A stretch of DNA of 64,000 nt from Kribbella monticola (GTDB lineage Bacteria > Actinomycetota > Actinomycetes > Propionibacteriales > Kribbellaceae), in the NCBI RefSeq assembly GCF_003261635.1, contig NZ_QFXK01000033.1, forward strand, positions 350,902-414,901. The letters are read 5' to 3'. The notes beneath the pieces are model-generated. The model made no database searches, had not been told where the DNA came from, and saw nothing but the letters and a program-made list of their open reading frames with translations. This document shows positions 8,885 through 17,153 of the stretch, piece by piece. How positions within the stretch are numbered: the stretch's first letter is position 1; each line of letters begins with the position of its first letter. A program made the position numbers and the translations under genes.

Positions 8885-8898
8885 TTGAACATGTTCAA
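8885..8898. promoter_or_regulatory. Operator 2: identical 14-bp palindrome just upstream of the operon
   Basis: The second exact copy of TTGAACATGTTCAA. It lies just downstream of the predicted transcription start and 20 bp before the chosen ATG at 8918. The ATG inside the palindrome (8891) is in frame and could also start the protein. Two identical sites about four helical turns apart suggest cooperative repression, possibly with a loop. Confidence 0.7.
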
Positions 8899-8917
8899 GA
8901 GTGAGGATGTGGGTGCG

Positions 8918-9388
8918 ATGACAGTGCTGGCCTATCTGGTCTACCTGGCGATCTCGGTGCCGCTGACGATCTGGGTGGCGCGGACGCTGAGCCACAACGG
9001 GCGGGTGTTCCTGGTCGACGTGTTCGACGGCAACGACGACTTCGCCGACGCGGTGAACCGGCTGCTGGTGGTCGGCTTCTACCTGGTCAACCTCGGGTTC
9101 GTCACGCTGTTCCTGCGCAGCCGGGACACGGTGGCCGACGCCCGCGGCGCGATCGAGCAACTGAGTATGAAACTCGGCACGGTGCTGGTCGTGCTCGGCG
9201 TCCTGCACCTGCTGAACGTGTGGATCTTCAATGCGATCCGCCGCCGCAGTCAGCAGGTGGAGATGACCACGCCGCCGGTCCCGCCGAACAACGTCATCGC
9301 GCAGGGCCCGCCGCAGGACGGCCCGTTCCAGCCAGTGCCGGGCATGCCGTTCACCGGGAGCCGGCCTCCGATGCCGAGCGGTTACTGA
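8918..9388 (+). CDS. Membrane protein of a TetR-controlled operon
   Basis: A 156-residue protein with three hydrophobic segments (about residues 3-22, 48-66 and 88-108) and a Pro/Gly-rich cytoplasmic tail. Function unknown. The ATG at 8918 (MTVLAYLVYL) has a GAGG upstream at a long spacing; the in-frame ATG 8891 inside operator 2 is the alternative. It is the first gene of a unit with the DCC protein (3-bp gap) and the TetR regulator. Confidence 0.75.
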   Translation: MTVLAYLVYLAISVPLTIWVARTLSHNGRVFLVDVFDGNDDFADAVNRLLVVGFYLVNLGFVTLFLRSRDTVADARGAIEQLSMKLGTVLVVLGVLHLLNVWIFNAIRRRSQQVEMTTPPVPPNNVIAQGPPQDGPFQPVPGMPFTGSRPPMPSGY

Positions 9389-9391
9389 GCC

Positions 9392-9823
9392 ATGCAGGAG
9401 CTAGTGGTGCTGTACGACGCGCAGTGTGGGCTGTGCCGGCGGTTCAAGGAATGGCTGGCCGCGCAGCGCCCAGCTCGGAACGGCCGGGGTGGTGTGGTTC
9501 AGCTCGGGTTTGTCGCGGCGGGGTCGGCAGACGCGAGAAGGCTGTACCCGGCCCTGGACCATGCAGCCACACTGCGCGAGGTGACAGTGGTCGCCGACGA
9601 CGGTTCGGTGTACGTCGGCGACCGGGCGTGGATCGTGTGCCTCTGGGCGACTGCGGAGCACCGGCACACCGCCGTACGGCTGTCGCGACCCGCGCTGCGG
9701 CCAGTGGCCAAGGCGATGGTGCAGGCCGCTGCTGGGCTGCGGAGCTGGACCAGTGTGCGGAGTGCTCGGCAGGGAGGTGACTACGCTGACGGATGTGACG
9801 GACAGTGCGACCGCCAAGGGTGA
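9392..9823 (+). CDS. DCC-family (DUF393) thiol-disulfide oxidoreductase-like protein
   Basis: A 143-residue protein whose N-terminus carries the family signature YDAQCGLCRRFKEWL, with the DxxCxxC arrangement that names the DCC family. A thioredoxin-like fold is expected from the family; a redox role is likely but unproven. It starts 3 bp after the membrane-protein gene and overlaps the start of the TetR gene. The C-terminal tail (about residues 118-143) lies in the overlap and may be poorly constrained. Confidence 0.82.
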   Translation: MQELVVLYDAQCGLCRRFKEWLAAQRPARNGRGGVVQLGFVAAGSADARRLYPALDHAATLREVTVVADDGSVYVGDRAWIVCLWATAEHRHTAVRLSRPALRPVAKAMVQAAAGLRSWTSVRSARQGGDYADGCDGQCDRQG

Positions 9824-10463
9824 GCAGACCCGTGAGCTGATCCTGTCGACCGCGCTGCGGCTGTTCCGCGAGCAGGGGTACGGCAAGACCACCATGCGAG
9901 TGATCGCCGCCGAGGCGGGCGTCTCGGTGGGCAACGCGTACTACTACTACAGCTCCAAAGAACACCTCATGCAGGCGTACTACGACCACCTGCAGGCCCA
10001 GCACCGCGAAGCCACCACGGACATCCTCGCGGTGGAGAAGACGTTCACCAAGCGGCTGGGCGGAGTGCTACACAGCTGGCTGGAGGTGTCCGCGCCGTAC
10101 CACGAGTTCGCCGGCACCTTCTTCAAGAATGCGGCCGAGCCGAAGAGCCCGCTGTCGCCGTTCAGCGAGGAGTCCCGCCCCGCCAGGGAGGCCAGTGTCG
10201 AGGTCTTCCGGCGGGTGGTCGAGGGATCGGACCTGAAGCTCGCCCCGGACCTGAAGGCAGAGCTGCCCGAGCTGCTGTGGCTCATGCAGATGGGCATCGT
10301 CTTGTTCTGGGTGCACGACGACAGCGACGGGCTCAGTCGAACGAAGGCGCTCATCGACCGCTCTGTACCGCTCGTGGACAAACTGCTCCGGCTGACCCGC
10401 ATCCCCGGCGTCCGCGGCGTCACCAACGACATCGTCGGCTTGGTCCGCTCGGTCAAGCCTTAG
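9795..10463 (+). CDS. TetR-family regulator, probable autorepressor of the 8918-10463 operon
   Basis: A TetR regulator of about 222 residues. The HTH includes TTMRVIAAEAGVSVGNAYYYYSSKEHLMQ (about residues 31-59), followed by a helical ligand domain. The start is uncertain: a near-perfect AGGGAGG lies at 9771-9777, best spaced for a CTG at 9786, while GTG 9777 and GTG 9795 are also in frame. GTG 9795 gives the most usual N-terminus. The gene overlaps the DCC gene by about 29 bp, and its stop abuts the converging DinB-like gene. The twin palindromes ahead of the operon are its likely target. Confidence 0.85.
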   Translation: MTDSATAKGEQTRELILSTALRLFREQGYGKTTMRVIAAEAGVSVGNAYYYYSSKEHLMQAYYDHLQAQHREATTDILAVEKTFTKRLGGVLHSWLEVSAPYHEFAGTFFKNAAEPKSPLSPFSEESRPAREASVEVFRRVVEGSDLKLAPDLKAELPELLWLMQMGIVLFWVHDDSDGLSRTKALIDRSVPLVDKLLRLTRIPGVRGVTNDIVGLVRSVKP

Positions 10464-10979
10464 TCATTCGCCGGTCAGGCCGTCGGTGCGTTCGCGGAGC
10501 AGGTCGGCGTGGCCGTTGTGGCGGGCATACTCCTCGATCAGGTGGATGTAGAGGTAGCGCACGGAGTACTGCTGGTCGCCCTTCGGTCGCCGGAACGTGT
10601 CGTCGAGGGAGTAGCCGGCGACCACCTCGTCGGAGAGCCGGATCGTCTCGCGCAGGTCGGCCAGGTCGTCCTCGGCGCGCGCCGGATCGACCAGATCGAA
10701 GTCGCCGTCGGGGTGCTCGTGCGTCCACAACGCCAACTCGACCGGGCGGCCGGCCAGGCAGAGCTGGAACCAGTACCGCTCGACCTCGGCCAGGTGGCGG
10801 GCCAGCCCGAGCAGGGTCATCGTCGACGGCTCGATCTTCGCTTGCACAAGTTGCTCGCCGGTGAGCCCGGAGGTCTTCCACAAGAAGGTGCCGCGCTGGA
10901 AGTCGAGGAACCCCTGCAGGAGTTCGCGTTCCCCCGCGGAGGTGGGTGGGTCCGCCCGGAAATCGGCATCGGTAGGCAT
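10464..10979 (-). CDS. DinB-family (DUF664) putative metal-dependent protein
   Basis: A 171-residue protein of the DinB/YfiT-like four-helix-bundle superfamily. Typical segments are STMTLLGLARHLAEVERYWF (first His helix) and YLYIHLIEEYARHNGHADLLRE (C-terminal His-rich helix). Actinobacterial members include mycothiol-dependent enzymes, though the specific reaction here is unknown. The ATG at 10979 (MPTDADFRAD) is chosen. Its stop directly abuts the TetR stop. A paralogue occurs at 42637. Confidence 0.85.
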   Translation of the reverse strand: MPTDADFRADPPTSAGERELLQGFLDFQRGTFLWKTSGLTGEQLVQAKIEPSTMTLLGLARHLAEVERYWFQLCLAGRPVELALWTHEHPDGDFDLVDPARAEDDLADLRETIRLSDEVVAGYSLDDTFRRPKGDQQYSVRYLYIHLIEEYARHNGHADLLRERTDGLTGE

Positions 10980-11008
10980 CGGCCGAAGATACCCACGGCG
11001 GTGACTCT

Positions 11009-11037
11009 CTGCCAATGGTCCGCCGGTGCCGTACACT
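11009..11037 (+). promoter_or_regulatory. Candidate promoter of the RNA helicase gene
   Basis: CTGCCA (11009-11014) and TACACT (11032-11037) are separated by 17 bp and resemble vegetative -35/-10 elements. Transcription would begin near 11044, leaving a leader of roughly 125 nt before the ATG at 11168. Long leaders are common for cold- or growth-regulated helicases, but no regulatory fold is identified here. Confidence 0.45.
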
Positions 11038-11167
11038 GAATGTGACGGCCCGCCCAGTTCTGCCTCGGGCCGATCCAGTGCATACGCTGCGCTAGCAGTC
11101 GACCACCACGCGCCGCGGCCACCTGGCTGCGCCGGGCAGGACGACCCCCGAGCTTTTGGAGTACTTC

Positions 11168-12946
11168 ATGGCGGCCAGCCGCCCCAGTAGCACCACGCCC
11201 ACTTCTGTCCCTTCTACTTTCGCACGGCCCGTGCGCGCCCAGGGTGAGGCCCCGGCGCGTCCCCGCCGCCGGCGCCGTACCGGTGCCGCAAGCAACAACC
11301 CCGGCAACACTCAGCAGAGCACCGGCTCGCGCCAGAGTGCCGAGTCGCGTCAGAGCAGCGGCGCGCGGCAGCTTGCCGAGAGCAAGCAGGTGGAGACCTT
11401 CGTCGAAACCGCCGCGACGCCGGTCGACGAGAACGTAACCTTCGACGAGCTCGGCGTACCGCCCGGCCTGGTCAAGGCGCTGGCCGCGGCCGGCATCCTC
11501 AAGCCGTTCCCGATCCAGGCGGCGACGCTGCCGGACTCGCTGGCCGGCAAGGACGTTCTCGGTCGCGGCCGGACCGGTTCCGGCAAGACCTACGCGTTCG
11601 TCCTGCCGGTGCTCGCCCGGCTCACCACCAGCACCAGCAAGCGCCGGCCGAACCACCCGCGCGCGCTGATCCTGGCGCCGACCCGCGAGCTCGCGACCCA
11701 GATCCAGGCCTCGATCACGCCGCTGACCGACGCGCTCGACCTGCGCACGATGACCATCTTCGGTGGCGTCGGCGCCGGCCCGCAGATCAGTGCGCTGCGG
11801 CGCGGCGTCGACATCGTGATCGCCTGCCCCGGCCGGCTCGAGGACCACGTCAAGACCGGGCACGCCAAGCTCGACCAGGTCGAGATCACCGTGCTCGACG
11901 AGGCGGACCACATGGCCGACCTGGGCTTCCTGCCCGCAGTACGGCGAATCCTCGAAGCGACTCCGGGTGACGCGCAGCGGTTGCTGTTCTCCGCCACGCT
12001 GGACGCCGGCGTCGACGTACTGGTCAAGCGGTTCATGAAGTCACCGGTGACGCACAGCGTCGACTCGGCACAGTCGCCGGTCGCCAAGATGACCCACCAC
12101 GTGCTGCACGTCCAGGCCGACACCCGGTTGCCGGTGCTCGTCGACCTGACCGCCGCACCTGGCCGCACGCTCGTCTTCACCAGGACGAAGTACGGCGCGA
12201 AGTCGCTCACGAAGAAGCTCATCGCGCAGGGTGTTCCGGCCGTCGAGCTGCACGGCAACCTGTCCCAAGGCGCCCGGACCCGGAACCTGGAGGCCTTCTC
12301 CGACGGTTCCGCCAAGACGCTGGTCGCGACCGACATCGCGGCGCGTGGCATCCACGTCGACGACGTCACGCTGGTGATCCACGCTGACCCGCCGATCGAG
12401 CACAAGGCGTACCTGCACCGCTCCGGCCGTACTGCGCGCGCCGGCGCCGAGGGCACGGTCGTCACGCTGATGACCGACGAGCAGGTCCGTGATGTGCGCG
12501 ACCTGACTCGCAAGGCCGGCATCGCAGCGACGGTGACCAAGCTCCGCGTCGGCGACCCGCTGCTCGCCAAGCTGGCTCCCGGCGAACGCACCTTCGTCGA
12601 GCCGACGCTGAGGGTCGTCGAGGACGACTCGGTACGCCGTACTGGCGGTGGCGCTGGTGGCGGTCGAGGTGCTGGTGGTGGTCGGGGTCGCGCCGGCGGT
12701 CGCGGTCGCGGTGCAGCCGGTGGTCGTGGTGCAGGTACTGGTCGCGGCGCAGCCGGTGGCGCGAGCTCCGGCCAGTCCAGCCGGGGTGCGAGCACCGGCG
12801 GCGCCAAGACCCGCTCCAAGGGCCGCGGCGGTTCAGCAGCGCCGAAGACCTACAGCACCACCACGCCCGGCGCGAACAGTCGCCCGGCAGGTGCCGCAGC
12901 CTTCTCCGCAGGCACCCGCGCCGGCGGGTCCCGCCGAGCCCGCTAG
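11168..12946 (+). CDS. DEAD-box ATP-dependent RNA helicase (RhlE-like) with Gly/Arg-rich tail
   Basis: A 592-residue helicase that unwinds RNA duplexes in ribosome assembly or RNA decay. Motifs in order: Q-motif FDELGVPPGLVKAL...FPIQ, Walker A GRTGSGKT, PTRELA, DEAD, FSAT, then VATDIAARGIHV and HRSGRTARAG in the second RecA domain. The N-terminus is Ser/Gln-rich and disordered. The C-terminal approximately 110 residues are Gly/Arg repeats (GRGRAGGRGRG), an RNA-binding tail. The ATG at 11168 has TGGAG upstream. A 13-bp terminator hairpin follows. Confidence 0.95.
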   Translation: MAASRPSSTTPTSVPSTFARPVRAQGEAPARPRRRRRTGAASNNPGNTQQSTGSRQSAESRQSSGARQLAESKQVETFVETAATPVDENVTFDELGVPPGLVKALAAAGILKPFPIQAATLPDSLAGKDVLGRGRTGSGKTYAFVLPVLARLTTSTSKRRPNHPRALILAPTRELATQIQASITPLTDALDLRTMTIFGGVGAGPQISALRRGVDIVIACPGRLEDHVKTGHAKLDQVEITVLDEADHMADLGFLPAVRRILEATPGDAQRLLFSATLDAGVDVLVKRFMKSPVTHSVDSAQSPVAKMTHHVLHVQADTRLPVLVDLTAAPGRTLVFTRTKYGAKSLTKKLIAQGVPAVELHGNLSQGARTRNLEAFSDGSAKTLVATDIAARGIHVDDVTLVIHADPPIEHKAYLHRSGRTARAGAEGTVVTLMTDEQVRDVRDLTRKAGIAATVTKLRVGDPLLAKLAPGERTFVEPTLRVVEDDSVRRTGGGAGGGRGAGGGRGRAGGRGRGAAGGRGAGTGRGAAGGASSGQSSRGASTGGAKTRSKGRGGSAAPKTYSTTTPGANSRPAGAAAFSAGTRAGGSRRAR

Positions 12947-13006
12947 CAACAAGCGCGATGAGCTCGCTCGCAACAAGCCGAGCGAGCTCACCGTGAGCAG
13001 CATCTG

Positions 13007-13037
13007 AAAGGGCCCGGTCGATCTGACCGGGCCCTTT
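13007..13037. terminator. Bidirectional terminator hairpin between converging genes
   Basis: AAAGGGCCCGGTC and GACCGGGCCCTTT form a perfect 13-bp stem with a 5-nt loop. The A/T ends give a U-rich edge on both strands. It separates the helicase from the converging membrane protein. A second inverted repeat (GAGCTCGCT/AGCGAGCTC, 12960-12989) lies between the helicase stop and this hairpin. Confidence 0.85.
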
Positions 13038-13039
13038 CG

Positions 13040-13549
13040 TCATCGTCCGAGTCTTCGCCGCCAGTCACGCCAGTGTTCGCGAGACTCGCGCACCTGGGAC
13101 ACCTTCCGCACGATGCCGACGATGAAGGCCACTCCGCCGAGGACCGCAATCCCGAGGAAGAGCGTCGGGAGCACGCTGTTTGCGTCGTCGCCATGGCGGT
13201 GGCCGATGTCGGTCGCGAGCTGGGTGAGCTCGAACCCGTCCGTGCCGTCGATCTGACCGTCCGCCGCCAGCTTCATGGCGTGCTCGACGATCTCCTGCCG
13301 TTCGGCGACGGTGAACCCTTCGACCGGCGTACCGGCACACGCCAGCTCGGCGCCGGTCTTGCGGTCGACGATGAGCATCGTCGGCCTGCACGCGGGCAGA
13401 TGCCCGGCCGTCGACTGCTCGGTGACGACGACGTCATAACTCAACTGATTGGCCGACTTCGCCACCCCGGCCCCGACCAACCCGAACACCGCGGCGAGCG
13501 CACCCCCTACCAGGAGCCACCCGGTAGTCCGCCTTCGCCGCAGATCCAT
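13040..13549 (-). CDS. Membrane protein of unknown function, two helices
   Basis: A 169-residue protein with a basic start (MDLRRRR), a membrane helix (about residues 10-30), an extracytoplasmic domain of about 90 residues with two cysteines (HLPACRPT and ELACAGT), a second helix (about 127-147) and a charged cytoplasmic tail. The cysteines may form a disulfide. No family is recognised. It is divergent from the phosphotriesterase-like gene. Confidence 0.7.
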   Translation of the reverse strand: MDLRRRRTTGWLLVGGALAAVFGLVGAGVAKSANQLSYDVVVTEQSTAGHLPACRPTMLIVDRKTGAELACAGTPVEGFTVAERQEIVEHAMKLAADGQIDGTDGFELTQLATDIGHRHGDDANSVLPTLFLGIAVLGGVAFIVGIVRKVSQVRESREHWRDWRRRLGR

Positions 13550-13613
13550 CCCCGGAGCGTCTCACCAAATCCAGCCTGCTGACGAGCACTATCGGTCGGT
13601 GACAATGGTGACC

Positions 13614-14537
13614 ATGAAGGTTCGGACGGTGTTGGGGGACTTGGCGGCTGGGGAGTTGGGGGTTACCGACTCGCATGATCATTTGTTCTTTCGGAGTGCG
13701 TTGTTGCCTGGGCAGGAGCTTGCTGATGCTGAGGCTGCCTTGCAGGAGGCGAAGGACTTCGTAGCGGCGGGTGGGCGGACCATCGTGCAGTGGACGCCGT
13801 ACGGGTTGGGGCGTGGGGCGGAGTGGTTGCCGAAGATTGCGGCGGCCGCTGGGGTGCATGTTGTTGCCGCGACCGGGTTTCATCGGGCGGAGCATTACCC
13901 GGTCGAGGTTGTCGAGGACATGAGGCCGCGGTTGGCGGAGGTCTTCGTTCGGGAGTTGACGGAGGGGATCGGCGAGACCGGGGTGAAGGCCGGGATGATC
14001 AAGGTCGCCGGCGGGTTCCACGTACTCGATCAGCATGCGCGGCTCACTCTCGACGCTGCGGCTGAGGCGCATCATGCGACCGGGGCGCCGATCGGGATTC
14101 ACCACGAGCTGGGGAGCGGCCCGGACGCAGTACTGGAGTTGCTGGTTGATCAGCGGGGCGTGCCGCCGACGAGTGTGATTCTCGGGCATCTGAACCGGTT
14201 TCCGGATCACGAGTTGCATCTGGAATTGGCTGCTCGCGGAGCGTTCCTGGCGTTCGACGGGCCGTCGCGAGTGAACAACGCGACCGATCCGCACCTGTTC
14301 GAGTGCTTGGCCGCGCTGGTCGACGGCGGGTACGCCGGTCAGTTGCTGCTCGGCGGCGATACGACGACGGCGAGGGCGCGGGCTGCGACCGGTGAAGGGC
14401 CCGGGATGCCGTACCTGCTCACCGGGCTCCGGCCGCGGTTGATCCGCCGGTTCGGGCCGGAGGTCGTCGACAGGCTGTTCATCGAGAACCCGGCTTCCGC
14501 TTTCGCGGCGCCCTGGGGCGGTACGGTTCGCTCGTGA
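13614..14537 (+). CDS. Phosphotriesterase-related metal-dependent hydrolase
   Basis: A protein of about 307 residues of the phosphotriesterase (PHP/lactonase-like) family. The binuclear metal site is visible: HDH in TDSHDHLFF, a carboxylated Lys candidate in GMIKVAGGF, His in GIHHELGSG, His in LGHLNRF and Asp in FDGPSRV. Such enzymes hydrolyse lactones or esters; the substrate is unknown. The start is ambiguous (GTG 13599, ATG 13605 or ATG 13614) with no clear ribosome site, so a leaderless start is possible. The stop overlaps the DUF1304 start (GTGA). Confidence 0.85.
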   Translation: MKVRTVLGDLAAGELGVTDSHDHLFFRSALLPGQELADAEAALQEAKDFVAAGGRTIVQWTPYGLGRGAEWLPKIAAAAGVHVVAATGFHRAEHYPVEVVEDMRPRLAEVFVRELTEGIGETGVKAGMIKVAGGFHVLDQHARLTLDAAAEAHHATGAPIGIHHELGSGPDAVLELLVDQRGVPPTSVILGHLNRFPDHELHLELAARGAFLAFDGPSRVNNATDPHLFECLAALVDGGYAGQLLLGGDTTTARARAATGEGPGMPYLLTGLRPRLIRRFGPEVVDRLFIENPASAFAAPWGGTVRS

Positions 14538-14902
14538 ATACGATCGCGCAGATCTTCGTCGGCCTGGCCGGCGCCTTCCACCTGGCCGTCTTCGTGATGG
14601 AGAGCCTGCTGTTCACCAAGCCGAGCACCTACCGGCGCTTCCTCGTGCCGAACGAGACCGAGGCGGCGATCGCCCGGCCGTGGGCGTTCAACCAGGGCTT
14701 CTACAACCTGTTCCTGGCCCTCGGTGCGCTCGGCGGCCTGATCGCGGGTGGCGACAAAGGGCATGCGATCGCCTTGTTCGCCTGCGCGTGCATGGCCGGA
14801 GCCGGCCTGGTCCTGGTCGCCTCGAACCGGAAGATGGTCCGCTCGGCTGTCCTGCAGGCAGGACCGCCGATCATCGCCCTGGTCCTCGCCGCCGTCCTCT
14901 GA
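14534..14902 (+). CDS. DUF1304-family four-helix membrane protein
   Basis: A 122-residue membrane protein with four hydrophobic segments. It carries the DUF1304 hallmark region ESLLFTKPSTYRRF...PWAFNQGFYNLFLALG. The family role is unknown. The GTG start overlaps the previous stop by 4 bp, implying translational coupling with the phosphotriesterase-like enzyme. Confidence 0.85.
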   Translation: MNTIAQIFVGLAGAFHLAVFVMESLLFTKPSTYRRFLVPNETEAAIARPWAFNQGFYNLFLALGALGGLIAGGDKGHAIALFACACMAGAGLVLVASNRKMVRSAVLQAGPPIIALVLAAVL

Positions 14903-14919
14903 TCCTCAAAACACCAGAA

Positions 14920-14937
14920 CTTCAAGCGCACTTGAAG
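14920..14937. promoter_or_regulatory. Candidate operator 1 of the MFS transporter gene
   Basis: CTTCAAG-CGCA-CTTGAAG is a perfect 7-bp inverted repeat with a 4-bp centre, in the 79-bp gap before the transporter. It resembles the sites of MerR/SoxR-type regulators (CTCAAG...CTTGAG). No such regulator is encoded in the window. Confidence 0.55.
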
Positions 14938-14949
14938 CAAAGCTTGACC

Positions 14950-14963
14950 TCAAGTGCACTTGA
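14950..14963. promoter_or_regulatory. Candidate operator 2 of the MFS transporter gene, preceded by TTGACC
   Basis: TCAAGTGCACTTGA is a perfect 14-bp palindrome immediately after TTGACC (14944-14949), a good -35 element. A palindrome starting right at the -35 is the classic MerR-type layout, although the expected -10 at 19-bp spacing is weak here. Together with the upstream copy it suggests inducible efflux. Confidence 0.55.
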
Positions 14964-14981
14964 ACATCGAAGCTTCTCAGC

Positions 14982-16385
14982 ATGACCACGACAGCCGAAG
15001 TCCCTACCGACCAAAGCGATGCCGCCGCCGATCAGCGCGGCTCCGGCAAGCCACCAGGCGTACTGGCGCCGCAGTACCGGGCTCTCACGATCGGCATGGT
15101 CGCGCTGATCACGCTGGTCGCGTTCGAGGCGCTCGCGGTCACCACCGCGATGCCGACGGTCGCCCAAGCGCTGGACGGATTGCCCTTGTACGCCTTGGCT
15201 TTCGGCGGTCCGCTGGCATCCGGCGTCGTCGCCATGGTGGTGTCCGGCACCTGGAGCGATCTCAAGGGCCCGGCGCGCCCGCTCTGGCACGGCACCGGCT
15301 GGTTCCTGGCCGGACTGATCATCGCCGGACTCGCGCCGTCGATGGAGGTTCTCGTCGTCGGCCGCATCATCCAGGGCTTCGGCGGGGGCCTGCTGACCGT
15401 TGCCCTGTACGTCGTGGTCGGTCACCTCTACCCGGCAGAACTCCGGCCCAAGATCTTCGCTGCTTTCGCGACCGGCTGGGTCGTGCCGTCCCTGGTCGGT
15501 CCCGCGATCGCCGGCCTGATCGTCGAACACGCCAGCTGGCGGATCGTGTTCCTCGCAGTACCGGCGATGGCGATCCCTGCCGCGCTGGTGATGCGGCCGG
15601 GTCTCGCCCACGCGGGGACCGTGACCGATCGGCCGGATCAGAAGCTCTGGAACAAGCGCGCGCTGTGGGCGATCGCCGCCGCCGTCGGTGTCGGCATGCT
15701 CAGCTACGGCGGACAGCAGCACGGCGTCCTGCAGGTTGTTCTGTTGATCGTCGGACTGGCCGGGGTCGCCGGGTTCGCGCCGAAGTTGCTGCCGCGCGGG
15801 ACGTTCAGGTTGGCGCAGGGCCTTCCCTCGGTGATCGCATTGCGGGGATTGGTGGCTGCGGCCGGCTTCGGTGCCGAGGTCTTCCTGCCGCTCATGCTGA
15901 CGCGTGAACGGGGACTGTCGCCGGCGTTCGCCGGACTGGTGCTGACCGTCAGCGCACTCAGCTGGACCTCTGCCTCCTGGTACCGCGGCCGGCCGCGGCA
16001 ACCGTTCTCGCACGCGGTGTTCCTGCAGGCCGGGATGATCTCGATCGTCCTCGGGATCGCCACCGCCACGCTGACCTTGAGCCCCCACGTGCCGGTACTT
16101 GTCGGTGTGCTCGGCTGGGGCCTGACCGGACTCGGGATGGGCACCGTGTTCCCGACGGTCTCGGTGCTGATCCTGGAATACTCCAGTCTCGAGGAGCAGG
16201 GCGCGAACAGCTCGGCCCTGTCGCTCAGCGATTCGTTGGCCACGGCAACTGTGCTGGCCGTCGGCGGTTCACTCTTCGCCGCCATCGAGCCCCATTGGCC
16301 GATCCCCGCCTACCTGACCGCCTTCGGCCTGCCGGCAGTGCTCGCCCTCGTCGGTGTCGTCGCCGCCCGCCGTACGGCGCGGTAG
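14982..16385 (+). CDS. MFS transporter (drug-efflux type)
   Basis: A 467-residue major facilitator protein with about 12-14 membrane segments. Visible are the short charged loop after helix 2 (SGTWSDLKGPARPLW, a weakened motif A) and VGRIIQGFGGGLLTVALYVVVG, like motif B/C of EmrB/QacA-type exporters. The N-terminal 25 residues are cytoplasmic. Probably exports a hydrophobic compound. The palindromes upstream point to regulation by an inducer. Next to it is a convergent LysE-family exporter. Confidence 0.88.
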   Translation: MTTTAEVPTDQSDAAADQRGSGKPPGVLAPQYRALTIGMVALITLVAFEALAVTTAMPTVAQALDGLPLYALAFGGPLASGVVAMVVSGTWSDLKGPARPLWHGTGWFLAGLIIAGLAPSMEVLVVGRIIQGFGGGLLTVALYVVVGHLYPAELRPKIFAAFATGWVVPSLVGPAIAGLIVEHASWRIVFLAVPAMAIPAALVMRPGLAHAGTVTDRPDQKLWNKRALWAIAAAVGVGMLSYGGQQHGVLQVVLLIVGLAGVAGFAPKLLPRGTFRLAQGLPSVIALRGLVAAAGFGAEVFLPLMLTRERGLSPAFAGLVLTVSALSWTSASWYRGRPRQPFSHAVFLQAGMISIVLGIATATLTLSPHVPVLVGVLGWGLTGLGMGTVFPTVSVLILEYSSLEEQGANSSALSLSDSLATATVLAVGGSLFAAIEPHWPIPAYLTAFGLPAVLALVGVVAARRTAR

Positions 16386-16388
16386 GCG

Positions 16389-17027
16389 CTACTCCTTCGA
16401 GCCGGTGACCGCGATGCTGGCGCCCAGGCCGATGATCATCAGGCCGCCCGTGCCGCCGACGAGTTCGAGGCGGCGCGGGGAGCTGGCGAACCACTCCCGC
16501 GCGGTACCGGCGAGCAAGGCCCACAGGCCGTCGGAGCAGAGCGCGATGGTGATGAAGATCAGCCCGAGGAGCAGGATCTGCAGGGTCGCGGAGCCGGCTT
16601 CCTTGTCGACGAACTGGGGCAGCACGGCGGCGAAGAAGACCGCGGTCTTCGCGTTCGTGACGCCGACCAGGAAGCCCTGCCGCAGTACACGCTTGGTGTT
16701 GCCGGCCTTGACGCCGCTGGCCAGTGCCGCGGCGAGGGACTTGCGGGTGCGGACCGCGTGGACGCCGAGATAGATCAGGTACGCCGCGCCGGCCAGCTTC
16801 ACGACGGTCAGCACGACCGCACTGGCGGCGATCAGCGTGCCGAGGCCGAGTGAGACGGCGACCAGCATGACGGAGGCGCCCGCGGTGTTGCCGAGCATGG
16901 TCAGCACCGCCTCACGCCGGCCGACGGCGAGCGCCCGGCCGACGATGAACAGCACGCTTGGCCCGGGCACGATGATGATGACCAGGGCGGTGATCGCGAA
17001 GGCGATCAGATGATGAGCGGACGGCAT
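16389..17027 (-). CDS. LysE/RhtB-family amino acid exporter
   Basis: A 212-residue membrane protein with about six hydrophobic segments and family motifs near the start (IIIVPGPSVLFIVGRALAVGRR) and centre (GAAYLIYLGVHAVRTRKS, RQGFLVGVTNAKTAVFFAAVLPQF). The family exports amino acids such as threonine or homoserine lactone. Four bases separate its stop from the MFS stop. It is divergent from the secreted protein at 17154. Confidence 0.9.
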   Translation of the reverse strand: MPSAHHLIAFAITALVIIIVPGPSVLFIVGRALAVGRREAVLTMLGNTAGASVMLVAVSLGLGTLIAASAVVLTVVKLAGAAYLIYLGVHAVRTRKSLAAALASGVKAGNTKRVLRQGFLVGVTNAKTAVFFAAVLPQFVDKEAGSATLQILLLGLIFITIALCSDGLWALLAGTAREWFASSPRRLELVGGTGGLMIIGLGASIAVTGSKE

Positions 17028-17153
17028 CCCCCAACTGTAAGCTCCGTCAGTCCAGGACGCAGCTGGATTCCAGCAGTCTCGAAACGCTTTTCCGGTCTAG
17101 TCCGGCATGACAGCGTGATGGTCCCGATCCGCCGAACTCCAAGGGACTTCACC

